From the NCBI RefSeq assembly GCF_017313085.1, contig NZ_JAFLNF010000001.1, positions 682,001 through 746,000 of the forward strand: 64,000 nt of DNA, written 5' to 3'. A model generated the notes under the pieces. That model was not told where the DNA came from and did not search any database. It was given only the letters and a program-made list of their open reading frames with translations. Numbering within the stretch: position 1 is the first letter of the stretch; the number at the start of each line of letters is the position of its first letter. The stretch is from Roseibium limicola (GTDB lineage Bacteria; Pseudomonadota; Alphaproteobacteria; Rhizobiales; Stappiaceae). The translations under genes and the position numbers were made by a program. Below, one piece after another: positions 1 to 7,350 of the stretch.

Positions 1-2
1 CC

Positions 3-1640
3 GGGATGGACGAAGCGAAACAATTCCTGGATGCGGAAATCGTTGACCAGTCAGCCCTGTCCCGTGCCGATCAGGAAAAGGAAATGCAGTGGTTCATCGA
101 TGCTGCAGCTCCGATGTCCGGCATGGAAATCAAGGTGGTTTCGGAAAACATTGCCACCCACGAATATGAGTCCAAGGTTCTGGCTCCGGCCTTTACCGCC
201 ATCACCGGCATCAAGGTCACACACGACCTGATCGGCGAAGGGGACGTGGTTGAAAAACTGCAGACCCAGATGCAGTCGGGCGAGAATATCTATGATGGTT
301 ACGTCAACGACAGTGATCTGATCGGTACGCATTGGCGCTATCAGCAAGTGCGCAATCTGACCGACTGGATGGCCAACGAAGCTGCTGACGTCACCAATCC
401 GGGCCTCGATCTGGACGATTTCATCGGAACCCAGTTCACCACTGCTCCGGACGGCAAGCTTTACCAGCTTCCCGACCAGCAGTTCGCCAACCTTTACTGG
501 TTCCGGTATGATTGGTTCACCGATCCGGACATCAAGGCCGAGTTCAAGGAAAAATACGGCTACGAACTAGGCGTTCCGGTCAACTGGACGGCCTATGAAG
601 ACATCGCGGAATTCTTCACCGGCAAGAACATTGACGGTCAGGAAATCTTCGGCAGCATGGACTACGGCAAGAAGGATCCGTCCCTCGGCTGGCGTTACAC
701 TGATGCCTGGATGTCGATGGCTGGAATGGGCGACAAAGGCGAGCCGAATGGCCTGCCTGTCGACGAGTGGGGCATCCGCGTCAACGACAAGTCTCAGCCG
801 GTAGGCGCCTGTATGGCACGTGGCGGGGCAACCAACTCGCCTGCGGCCGTCTATGCCGTGGACAAGGCCATTGACTGGCTGAACAAGTACTCCCCCCCGG
901 CCGCCATGGGCATGACCTTCTCTGAAGCTGGACCTGTTCCGGCCCAGGGCAACATCGCCCAGCAGATGTTCATGTACACCACCTTTGTGGCGTCACTCGT
1001 TGAGCCGGGCCTTCCGGTCATGAACGAAGATGGCACTCCTAAGTGGCGTCTGGCTCCGTCGCCGCATGGCGCATACTGGGAAGAAGGCATGAAGGTCGGC
1101 TATCAGGACGTTGGGTCCTGGACGCTGATGAAGTCAACTCCGGTCGACAATGCAAAGGCTGCTTGGCTCTACGCCCAGTTTGTCACTTCCAAGACAGTGG
1201 ACGTGAAGAAGGCCCACGTCGGCCTGACATTCATCCGCCAGTCGACAGTGGAGCATGAGAGCTTCACCGAGCGTGCTCCGAAGCTCGGCGGTCTGGTCGA
1301 GTTCTACCGTTCGCCGGCCCGCACACAGTGGTCCCCGACCGGTACCAACGTTCCTGACTACCCGAAGCTGGCTCAGCTCTGGTGGCAGAACATTGGCGAT
1401 GCCATGGCCGGTGCCAAGAGCTCGCAGGAGGCCCTCGACAGCCTGTGTTCCGACATGGAGCGCGTGCTGCAGCGTCTTGAACGCGCTGGCGTCCAGGGCG
1501 ACCTTGGTCCGAAGCTGAACGAAGAAGAAAGCGCAGAAGCCTGGCTTGAGCGTGACGGCGCACCGAAGGCAGCTCTTGCCAACGACAAGCCGGACCCGAT
1601 CACAGTCGACTACGACAGCCTGGTCGCAAGCTGGAACTAA
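3..1640 (+). CDS. glpV: Glycerol-type ABC transporter solute-binding protein (5' partial)
   Basis: Periplasmic binding protein of an ABC importer, most like the rhizobial glycerol system GlpSTPQUV. The frame is already open at the window edge and reads G-MDEAK; the ATG at position 6 is internal, near the mature N-terminus, because the signal peptide is missing. Family-typical stretches include THEYESKVLAPAFTAITGI, EGDVVEKLQTQMQSGENIYD and LYQLPDQQFANLYWFRYDW. About 545 residues remain, against roughly 570-580 for full-length relatives. It is followed at once by a strong terminator, so it is probably the last gene of an operon lying upstream of the window. The glycerol assignment comes from recalled family resemblance; another polyol is possible. 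Confidence 0.78.
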   Translation, partial: GMDEAKQFLDAEIVDQSALSRADQEKEMQWFIDAAAPMSGMEIKVVSENIATHEYESKVLAPAFTAITGIKVTHDLIGEGDVVEKLQTQMQSGENIYDGYVNDSDLIGTHWRYQQVRNLTDWMANEAADVTNPGLDLDDFIGTQFTTAPDGKLYQLPDQQFANLYWFRYDWFTDPDIKAEFKEKYGYELGVPVNWTAYEDIAEFFTGKNIDGQEIFGSMDYGKKDPSLGWRYTDAWMSMAGMGDKGEPNGLPVDEWGIRVNDKSQPVGACMARGGATNSPAAVYAVDKAIDWLNKYSPPAAMGMTFSEAGPVPAQGNIAQQMFMYTTFVASLVEPGLPVMNEDGTPKWRLAPSPHGAYWEEGMKVGYQDVGSWTLMKSTPVDNAKAAWLYAQFVTSKTVDVKKAHVGLTFIRQSTVEHESFTERAPKLGGLVEFYRSPARTQWSPTGTNVPDYPKLAQLWWQNIGDAMAGAKSSQEALDSLCSDMERVLQRLERAGVQGDLGPKLNEEESAEAWLERDGAPKAALANDKPDPITVDYDSLVASWN

Positions 1641-1663
1641 GCTTAGCCACTTTAACACCATGG

Positions 1664-1692
1664 AAAGGCGGGGCTTCGGCTCCGCCTTTTTC
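1664..1692 (+). terminator. Intrinsic terminator after glpV-like gene
   Basis: An 11-pair stem (AAAGGCGGGGC against GCTCCGCCTTT, one G-T pair) closes on a TTCG tetraloop and runs into TTTTTCTTT. It starts 24 bases after the stop codon. Confidence 0.9.
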
Positions 1693-1776
1693 TTTGACAC
1701 TCTGTTCAAACCACCCGGTCTCGTATTGCCGGGCATCACACCCTAGAGTCAATCTCAACCGAAAAGGGCTGACATC

Positions 1777-2748
1777 ATGAGCTGGAATCCGAACCAGGGC
1801 CCTGATGCATTTGCACCAGGCTCATCCGACAGTATCGAAACATTGATCATTCCTCGCGCCCGCGACATCGGCGGGTTTGAAGTTCGGCGCGCGCTTCCCT
1901 CGCCGAAACGCCAGATGGTCGGGCCCTTCATCTTCTTCGATCAGGTTGGCCCTGCCGAATTTCTGACCGACAGCGGTATCGATGTGCGCCCACATCCTCA
2001 TATCGGGCTGGGGACCGTGACCTATCTGTTTCAGGGAGAGTTTCAGCATCGCGACAGCCTTGGCACCAGCCAGATGATCCACCCCGGTGAAGTCAACTGG
2101 ATGCTCGCCGGCCGCGGGGTCACCCATTCAGAGCGCACCAGTCCTGAGACCCGCACAACAGGGCATTCACTTTACGGCGTACAGACCTGGGTCGCCTTGC
2201 CGGAAGACAAGGAAGAGATGGCCCCGGCCTTTGAACACCACAAACAGGCAGACTTACCGTTTCTCGAGGCCGAAGGCGCCACCGCGCGTTTGATCCTCGG
2301 CACGGCCTGGGGCGAGCAGGCCCCTGTCACCATGCAGAGCGAGATTTTCTACGCCGACGTGACGTTGCAGTCAGGCGCCCATGTACCCCTGCCCGACAAT
2401 CACGAAGACCGTGGCGTCTACATCACCCAGGGCTCGGTGGAAATCGCCGGTGAGACTTTTGAGGCCGGGCGCATGATGATCTTCCGCCCCGGCGACGCCA
2501 TCAGCATCCGCGCAGGGGCTGCCGGGGCGCGCCTGTTGGCTTTGGGCGGCGAAACCCTGAACGGCCCGCGCTACATCTGGTGGAATTTCGTCTCGTCATC
2601 GCCTGAGAAGATCGAAGAAGCCAAGTCAGCCTGGAAAGCCGCTGACTGGTCCAACGGCCCCTTCTCTCTGCCGCCCGGCGATGACGACGAGTTCATCCCG
2701 ATCACGCCGGACATGGACCGCCTGAAGCTGAAGAAACCGAAGGTTTGA
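1777..2748 (+). CDS. Pirin family bicupin protein
   Basis: Pirin-like protein of 323 residues, a two-cupin fold; bacterial members include quercetinase-like dioxygenases and proteins of unknown role. The N-terminal cupin shows the metal-binding signature HPHIGLGTVTYLFQGEFQHRD (about residues 72-92) followed by GRGVTHSER. The C-terminal cupin carries RGVYITQGSVEIAGETFEAG. The start ATG is preceded by AAAAGGGC at a usable distance. It stands alone between the upstream terminator and the minus-strand BKACE gene. Family is sure; substrate cannot be told. Confidence 0.88.
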   Translation: MSWNPNQGPDAFAPGSSDSIETLIIPRARDIGGFEVRRALPSPKRQMVGPFIFFDQVGPAEFLTDSGIDVRPHPHIGLGTVTYLFQGEFQHRDSLGTSQMIHPGEVNWMLAGRGVTHSERTSPETRTTGHSLYGVQTWVALPEDKEEMAPAFEHHKQADLPFLEAEGATARLILGTAWGEQAPVTMQSEIFYADVTLQSGAHVPLPDNHEDRGVYITQGSVEIAGETFEAGRMMIFRPGDAISIRAGAAGARLLALGGETLNGPRYIWWNFVSSSPEKIEEAKSAWKAADWSNGPFSLPPGDDDEFIPITPDMDRLKLKKPKV

Positions 2749-2896
2749 ACATAAAGCGAGCGAGCATCAGCTTTGTCACCCCGGCCAAGGGAGCAGCCCA
2801 AAGATCCGGTGCCGATGGGCCCCCTATACCAACGAAAATCCTCGTCTCACCGATCCCGGCTCTGACGGCGGAGATGACGGCTATGCAAAGACCAGT

Positions 2897-3742
2897 CTAC
2901 CCATTCAAGACATTCATGACGCTTTGCCGCAGTTCATCCGCCCCCATCAACTCCAGCCCAAGCCCTTTGAGACTGCCAGCCAAAATCTCGACCAGCTCTG
3001 CGTTCGAGCCCGCGATCTTGCCCGAGGGCAGGGCTGTGTTGTTTTCAAAGCCGGTGCGACAGTGCCCGCCCAGCAAGCCCGTTGTCGTCAGACAGGCAGT
3101 CTCATACTGGCCGAAAGCGCAGACGCTCCAGTGCCGGAACACCGGCTGACCCTCTGCCAGAAACGGCAGCAAATCGGCAGGCACGGAAGTTTGCGTCTTG
3201 GTGTAACGGCCCAGAACATACAGCACGGGAACATCAGCAAACGGCAGGTTTCCTGCTTGCCGCATCTGCTCCAGCAGCAAAGCCTCCTCAGGTGAAAACA
3301 GGATGATCTGAGGCAGAACCTTTTCCTTGCGAATCCACTCAAGAAGGCGAAAGAACGCCGCTTCGTCCGCCGGTTCGCGCACCAGTTCCCGCAGCGCCAA
3401 TGACACCGCCTCCGGCCGTGTCGCCTTCACCACCTCGATCTGCTCCGAAGCTGAATAGACCCCCAGTGCCTCACTGGTGACCTGAACCACGATGCGGTCC
3501 CCGAGCTTCTCCCGAATAGCGTCGATCACACCCCGGTAGGCGTCCGCATCAAGCAGATGAGATCCATCCGCCTTGCGCACATGAACGTGGATCATGGCCG
3601 CTCCTTCGGCCAGGCAATCGGCGGCGGTGGCGGCCAGCTCGGCAGCGCCAAGCGGCAGGTTCGGATGCTCTGTCTTGGTCTTGCGTCCGCCATTGGGCGC
3701 AACGGCAATGGCGGTTGTCTGCAGAGGGCAAGTTGATGTCAT
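2897..3742 (-). CDS. BKACE family beta-keto acid cleavage enzyme (DUF849)
   Basis: Member of the BKACE family, whose founding enzyme Kce condenses 3-keto-5-aminohexanoate with acetyl-CoA to give acetoacetate and a new acyl-CoA. Visible features are the N-terminal APNGGRKTK block, the Zn-binding IHVHVR motif (about residues 52-57), VTSEALG, and the C-terminal GLGLELMGADELR. The 281-residue length is usual. The ATG at 3742 is preferred over a GTG at 3751 because GAGTG lies 6-7 bases upstream of it. It is divergent from an RpiR regulator and aminotransferase, suggesting the aminotransferase makes its beta-keto substrate. Substrate is not predictable from what can be seen. Confidence 0.88.
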   Translation of the reverse strand: MTSTCPLQTTAIAVAPNGGRKTKTEHPNLPLGAAELAATAADCLAEGAAMIHVHVRKADGSHLLDADAYRGVIDAIREKLGDRIVVQVTSEALGVYSASEQIEVVKATRPEAVSLALRELVREPADEAAFFRLLEWIRKEKVLPQIILFSPEEALLLEQMRQAGNLPFADVPVLYVLGRYTKTQTSVPADLLPFLAEGQPVFRHWSVCAFGQYETACLTTTGLLGGHCRTGFENNTALPSGKIAGSNAELVEILAGSLKGLGLELMGADELRQSVMNVLNG

Positions 3743-3764
3743 ATCGGTCACTCAATGATTCATT

Positions 3765-3780
3765 TGAACATAACTGTTCA
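3765..3780. promoter_or_regulatory. Candidate operator between BKACE and RpiR genes
   Basis: Perfect inverted repeat TGAACA-TAAC-TGTTCA in the 90-base divergent intergenic region, 22 bases upstream of the BKACE start and 52 upstream of the RpiR start. Its position suits autoregulation by the RpiR protein; binding is inferred. Confidence 0.5.
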
Positions 3781-3832
3781 TCGTTGAAACAAATGTTGCA
3801 AGCCGCAAATTTTCCGGTTTAGGATGCCGCCC

Positions 3833-4741
3833 ATGGTTCACCATCCTTTCACCAACGACCTGATTGCGCGTTTCGATGATTTGACGACAGAACTGCAAAA
3901 GGCAGCCCGTTACGTCATCGACAACCCGCGCGACGTGGCGTTGCTGTCGATGCGTGAGCAGGCGCGCCGTGCCGGGGTCCAGCCTGCGACGATGATGCGC
4001 CTGGCAAAGCAGCACGGCTATGAGGGCTACGACGATGTCCGCGCCCACTATGCCGATGCCATGCGTGAATTCACAGGTGGCTTTGCCACACGTGGGTCCG
4101 CCCATGCCAAGCGTCAGAAGCTGGAAGGTGACCAGGCGTTAGCCTCCAACCTGCTATCTGCGATCACCCGTCAGATCGAAGCCCTGGCGGCCCCCGATGT
4201 TCTTGCAGAGATCACATCCGCCGCCCGATTGCTTGCAGATGCCCGTCGTGTCTATTGCCTCGGCATGCGTGCCAGCCACCCGATTTCCTGGCAGATGCAC
4301 TACATCCTGTCGCTGATCAGCGATAAATCCGTGTTGCTGGACGCCATCGCTGGAACTGGCTCTGATCCGATCCGTCATGCAGGCCCGGAAGATGTGCTCT
4401 TCGCCTCCAGTGTCTCGCCGTATACCCAGCGGACCCTCGACATTGCGACCTACGCAAAGTCACGCAATGTCCGGCTTGTGGTTCTCAGCGACAGCCCCGT
4501 CTCGCCGCTGGCCAAGCTGTCCGCCCATGCATTAATCGCCGCTACTGAAAGCCCCGGTTTCTATCACACGATGACGCCGGCCTTTGCGCTGGCAGAAGTG
4601 CTCGCGGTGCTGGTCGCCGGCTATGGCGGCGACCAGACCCTGCAGGCGCTCCAGAGCCTCGACACATATCACAGCGACTTCAACACCCACGCCACGACAC
4701 GGCGCGTGAGCCTCGCCTCTGAGGGACGAAAAATACCATGA
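3833..4741 (+). CDS. MurR/RpiR family transcriptional regulator
   Basis: DNA-binding regulator with an N-terminal HTH_6 domain (about residues 5-80: SMREQARRAGVQPATMMRLAKQ) and a C-terminal SIS domain (about 120-260: YCLGMRASHPISWQMHYILS, VLFASSVSPYTQRTLDIA), which in this family usually senses a phosphosugar or related metabolite. ATG 3833 is chosen over ATG 3824 because AGGA sits 8 bases upstream. Its stop overlaps the aminotransferase start by four bases (ATGA), so the two are cotranslated. It probably controls the aminotransferase, the TRAP transporter and the divergent BKACE gene. Confidence 0.88.
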   Translation: MVHHPFTNDLIARFDDLTTELQKAARYVIDNPRDVALLSMREQARRAGVQPATMMRLAKQHGYEGYDDVRAHYADAMREFTGGFATRGSAHAKRQKLEGDQALASNLLSAITRQIEALAAPDVLAEITSAARLLADARRVYCLGMRASHPISWQMHYILSLISDKSVLLDAIAGTGSDPIRHAGPEDVLFASSVSPYTQRTLDIATYAKSRNVRLVVLSDSPVSPLAKLSAHALIAATESPGFYHTMTPAFALAEVLAVLVAGYGGDQTLQALQSLDTYHSDFNTHATTRRVSLASEGRKIP

Positions 4742-6075
4742 CCCATCTGCTCCACAGATCCATCAACACCCAGTTGCCTGTCGCTGTTGGCGGCAAGGGT
4801 GCCTACGTCATGGATCAATCCGGCAAGGCCTATCTGGATGCGTCTGGCGGTGCCGCCGTCTCCTGCCTCGGTCATGGTCACCCGGATGTGCTCAGTGCGC
4901 TGCACGCACAGCTCGACAAGCTGGCCTACGCCCACACAGGCTTTTTCACCACTGATGTTGCCGAGGAATTGGCGGATCGACTGATTGCAGACGCCCCGGC
5001 AGGTCTCGACCATGTTTATCTGGTCAGTGGCGGATCCGAAGCTGTAGAGGCCGCGCTGAAGATGGCGCGGCAGTATTTCGTCGAAGTCGGCAAGCCGCAG
5101 CGGCGGCATGTCATTGCCCGTCGTCAGAGCTACCATGGAAACACCCTTGGGGCGCTGGCCGCCGGTGGCAACGAGTGGCGCCGCAGCCAGTTCAGTCCGC
5201 TGTTGATCGAGACCCACCACATTGCGCCGTGCTTTGCCTATCGCGAGCAAAGAGAAGACGAAACGCTCGAAGACTATGGCCAGCGCGCAGCCGAGGAGCT
5301 TGAGACCAAGATCCTGGAGCTCGGGCCGGATGACGTCATGGCTTTCGTTGCCGAGCCGGTTGTCGGCGCAACGGCAGGCGCTGTTCCACCAGCTCCCGGA
5401 TATTTCAAGAAAATCCGCGAGATTTGTGATCGCTACGGCGTGCTGCTGATCCTCGACGAAGTGATGTGCGGCATGGGCCGGACCGGCACACTGCATGCCT
5501 GTGAGCAAGACGGCATAAGCCCTGACCTGCTGACCATCGCCAAAGGGCTGGGAGGCGGCTATCAGCCCATCGGTGCAACCTTGATGAGTACCGGCATCTT
5601 TGAAGCTTTCAAAACCGGCAGCGGGTTCTTCCAGCACGGCCACACCTATATGGGGCACCCGATGGCGGCCGCGGCCGGACTGGCAGTGCAAAACATCATC
5701 CGACGCGATGACCTCCTGCAGAATGTCTTCGCCATGGGCGAACTGCTTGCCGAAAGACTGACGGAACGTTTTGGTCAGAACCCGCACGTCGGCGACATTC
5801 GCGGTCGCGGCCTCTTCCGCGGCATCGAACTGGTTCAGAACCGGGAGACCAAGACACCCTTCGATCCCGCGCTGAAGCTTCATGCCAGGATAAAGCGCGA
5901 GGCGATGAGCCAGGGTCTGATGGTCTATCCGATGGGCGGAACGATTGATGGCCGCGTCGGCGACCATGTTCTCATCGCACCGCCTTTTATCATTTCACCT
6001 GAAGAGGTTGAAATCATCTGTGATCGCTTGGGAGCAGCTGTTGAAACCTCTCTGGCTTCGTTGACTGAGACCTGA
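4738..6075 (+). CDS. Class III PLP aminotransferase
   Basis: Fold-type I, class III (omega) aminotransferase of 445 residues that uses pyridoxal phosphate to move an amino group, usually from a terminal or beta position. Seen are VYLVSGGSEAVEAALKMAR, RRQSYHGNTLGALA, the PLP-anchoring ILDEVMCGMGRTG, the Schiff-base lysine in TIAKGLGGGYQPIGA, and HGHTYMGHPMAAAAGLA. GAGGGA lies 9 bases before the ATG. Cotranslated with RpiR and upstream of a TAXI-TRAP transporter. A beta-amino acid or diamine substrate would fit the divergent BKACE enzyme, since beta-transamination gives a beta-keto acid; that is inference. Confidence 0.88.
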   Translation: MTHLLHRSINTQLPVAVGGKGAYVMDQSGKAYLDASGGAAVSCLGHGHPDVLSALHAQLDKLAYAHTGFFTTDVAEELADRLIADAPAGLDHVYLVSGGSEAVEAALKMARQYFVEVGKPQRRHVIARRQSYHGNTLGALAAGGNEWRRSQFSPLLIETHHIAPCFAYREQREDETLEDYGQRAAEELETKILELGPDDVMAFVAEPVVGATAGAVPPAPGYFKKIREICDRYGVLLILDEVMCGMGRTGTLHACEQDGISPDLLTIAKGLGGGYQPIGATLMSTGIFEAFKTGSGFFQHGHTYMGHPMAAAAGLAVQNIIRRDDLLQNVFAMGELLAERLTERFGQNPHVGDIRGRGLFRGIELVQNRETKTPFDPALKLHARIKREAMSQGLMVYPMGGTIDGRVGDHVLIAPPFIISPEEVEIICDRLGAAVETSLASLTET

Positions 6076-6210
6076 AAACGGGGAAAAACGCACCAACACA
6101 AACCGGTTTTGGAACACAGACACCTTTTAAAGACTTTCGCAGGCTACCCAGCCTGTGTTTGACTGGGCGCGGACTTGTTCCACCGCCCACAATTAGACAG
6201 GGGAACGACA

Positions 6211-7173
6211 ATGAAACTGATGCAAACCGCAATTGCCGGGGTCTTTGCCCTCGGCCTGACTGCCTCCGCAGCAACTGCCGACGAGTTCATCTCCATCGGC
6301 ACCGGCGGCGTGACCGGCGTTTATTATCCGACCGGTGGCGCCATCTGCCGTCTCGTCAACAAGGATCGCAAAGAGCACGGCATTCGCTGTTCGGCTGAAT
6401 CCACAGGCGGCTCGGTCTACAACATCAACACGGTTCGCGCTGGCGAACTGGAGTTCGGTGTTGCCCAGTCCGATTGGCAGTACCACGCCTACAAGGGCAC
6501 TTCGAAGTTCGAAGATCAGGGCCCGTTCGAAAAAGAACGTTCCGTTTTTTCCGTTCACCCGGAGCCATTCACCCTGATCGCTCGCCAGGGCTCAGGCATT
6601 GCCGGCTTTGAAGACATCAAGGGCAAGAAGGTCAACGTCGGCAACCCGGGGTCCGGCCAGCGCGCCACCATGGAAGTTGTCATGGACGCTTTCGGCATGA
6701 CCATGGACGATCTGGCTCTGGCCGCAGAACTCAAGGGCTCCGAAATGGCCCAGGCTCTGTGTGACGGCAAGATCGACGCCATGATCTACACCGTTGGTCA
6801 CCCGGCTGCAGCCGTGACCGAGGCCGCAACCACCTGCGACGTTGAAATCGTCTCCGTGGCTGGCGCGCCGATCGACAAGCTGATCGCCGACAATCCTTAC
6901 TACCGCGTCGCGACGGTTCCGGGCGGCATGTACAAGGGCACCGACGACGACGTAACCACCTTTGGTGTTGGCGCGACCTTCATCTCCTCGGCCGATGTGT
7001 CCGACAAGGTTGTCTACACTGTCGTCAAAGCTGTCTTCGACAACTTCGATGCCTTCAAGAAGCTGCATCCGGCTTTCGCCAACCTGAAGGAAGAGCAGAT
7101 GATCAAGGACGGCCTCTCCGCTCCTCTGCATCCGGGCGCTGTGAAGTACTACAAGGAACGCGGCTGGATGTAA
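6211..7173 (+). CDS. TAXI-type TRAP transporter solute-binding protein
   Basis: Periplasmic receptor of a TAXI (TRAP-associated extracytoplasmic immunogenic) transporter. A Sec signal (residues 1-24, ending ASAATA) is followed by the family hallmark [25 protein letters not shown]; later come [14 protein letters not shown] and [16 protein letters not shown]. The start ATG 6211 is set by the signal peptide and a GACAGGGG ribosome site; an in-frame ATG at 6175 would place 12 residues before the signal. A terminator-like hairpin separates it from its permease. TAXI receptors with known ligands bind glutamate, glutamine or other small organic acids; the ligand here is unknown. Confidence 0.92.
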   Translation: MKLMQTAIAGVFALGLTASAATADEFISIGTGGVTGVYYPTGGAICRLVNKDRKEHGIRCSAESTGGSVYNINTVRAGELEFGVAQSDWQYHAYKGTSKFEDQGPFEKERSVFSVHPEPFTLIARQGSGIAGFEDIKGKKVNVGNPGSGQRATMEVVMDAFGMTMDDLALAAELKGSEMAQALCDGKIDAMIYTVGHPAAAVTEAATTCDVEIVSVAGAPIDKLIADNPYYRVATVPGGMYKGTDDDVTTFGVGATFISSADVSDKVVYTVVKAVFDNFDAFKKLHPAFANLKEEQMIKDGLSAPLHPGAVKYYKERGWM

Positions 7174-7188
7174 GTCCAACCCGATTTG

Positions 7189-7222
7189 AAAGGCCGGGCG
7201 CCACGCGGTGCTCGGCCTTTTT
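7189..7222 (+). terminator. Terminator-like hairpin between TAXI receptor and permease
   Basis: Fourteen consecutive pairs (AAAGGCCGGGCGCC with GGTGCTCGGCCTTT, two G-T pairs), ACGC loop, then a run of five T. It lies inside the transporter unit and probably lets a fraction of transcripts continue into the permease. Confidence 0.85.
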
Positions 7223-7350
7223 CTATTCTGCTTTACATTCAAAAGATTATCGACGACCAAGCGCGCTTTTTTTAATGGCGGCGATGGACGGATGGCTGGG
7301 GACGGGGCACACTTCTCTAGGTGCCTATGGGGAATTTGTGGGGTTCAAGC

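Noticed and set aside
2745-3149. Plus-strand frame after the pirin gene
   Set aside because: Runs into the antisense of the BKACE gene and has no family sequence.
4669-5967. Minus-strand open frame of 432 codons
   Set aside because: Antisense to the aminotransferase, whose PLP motifs are unmistakable.
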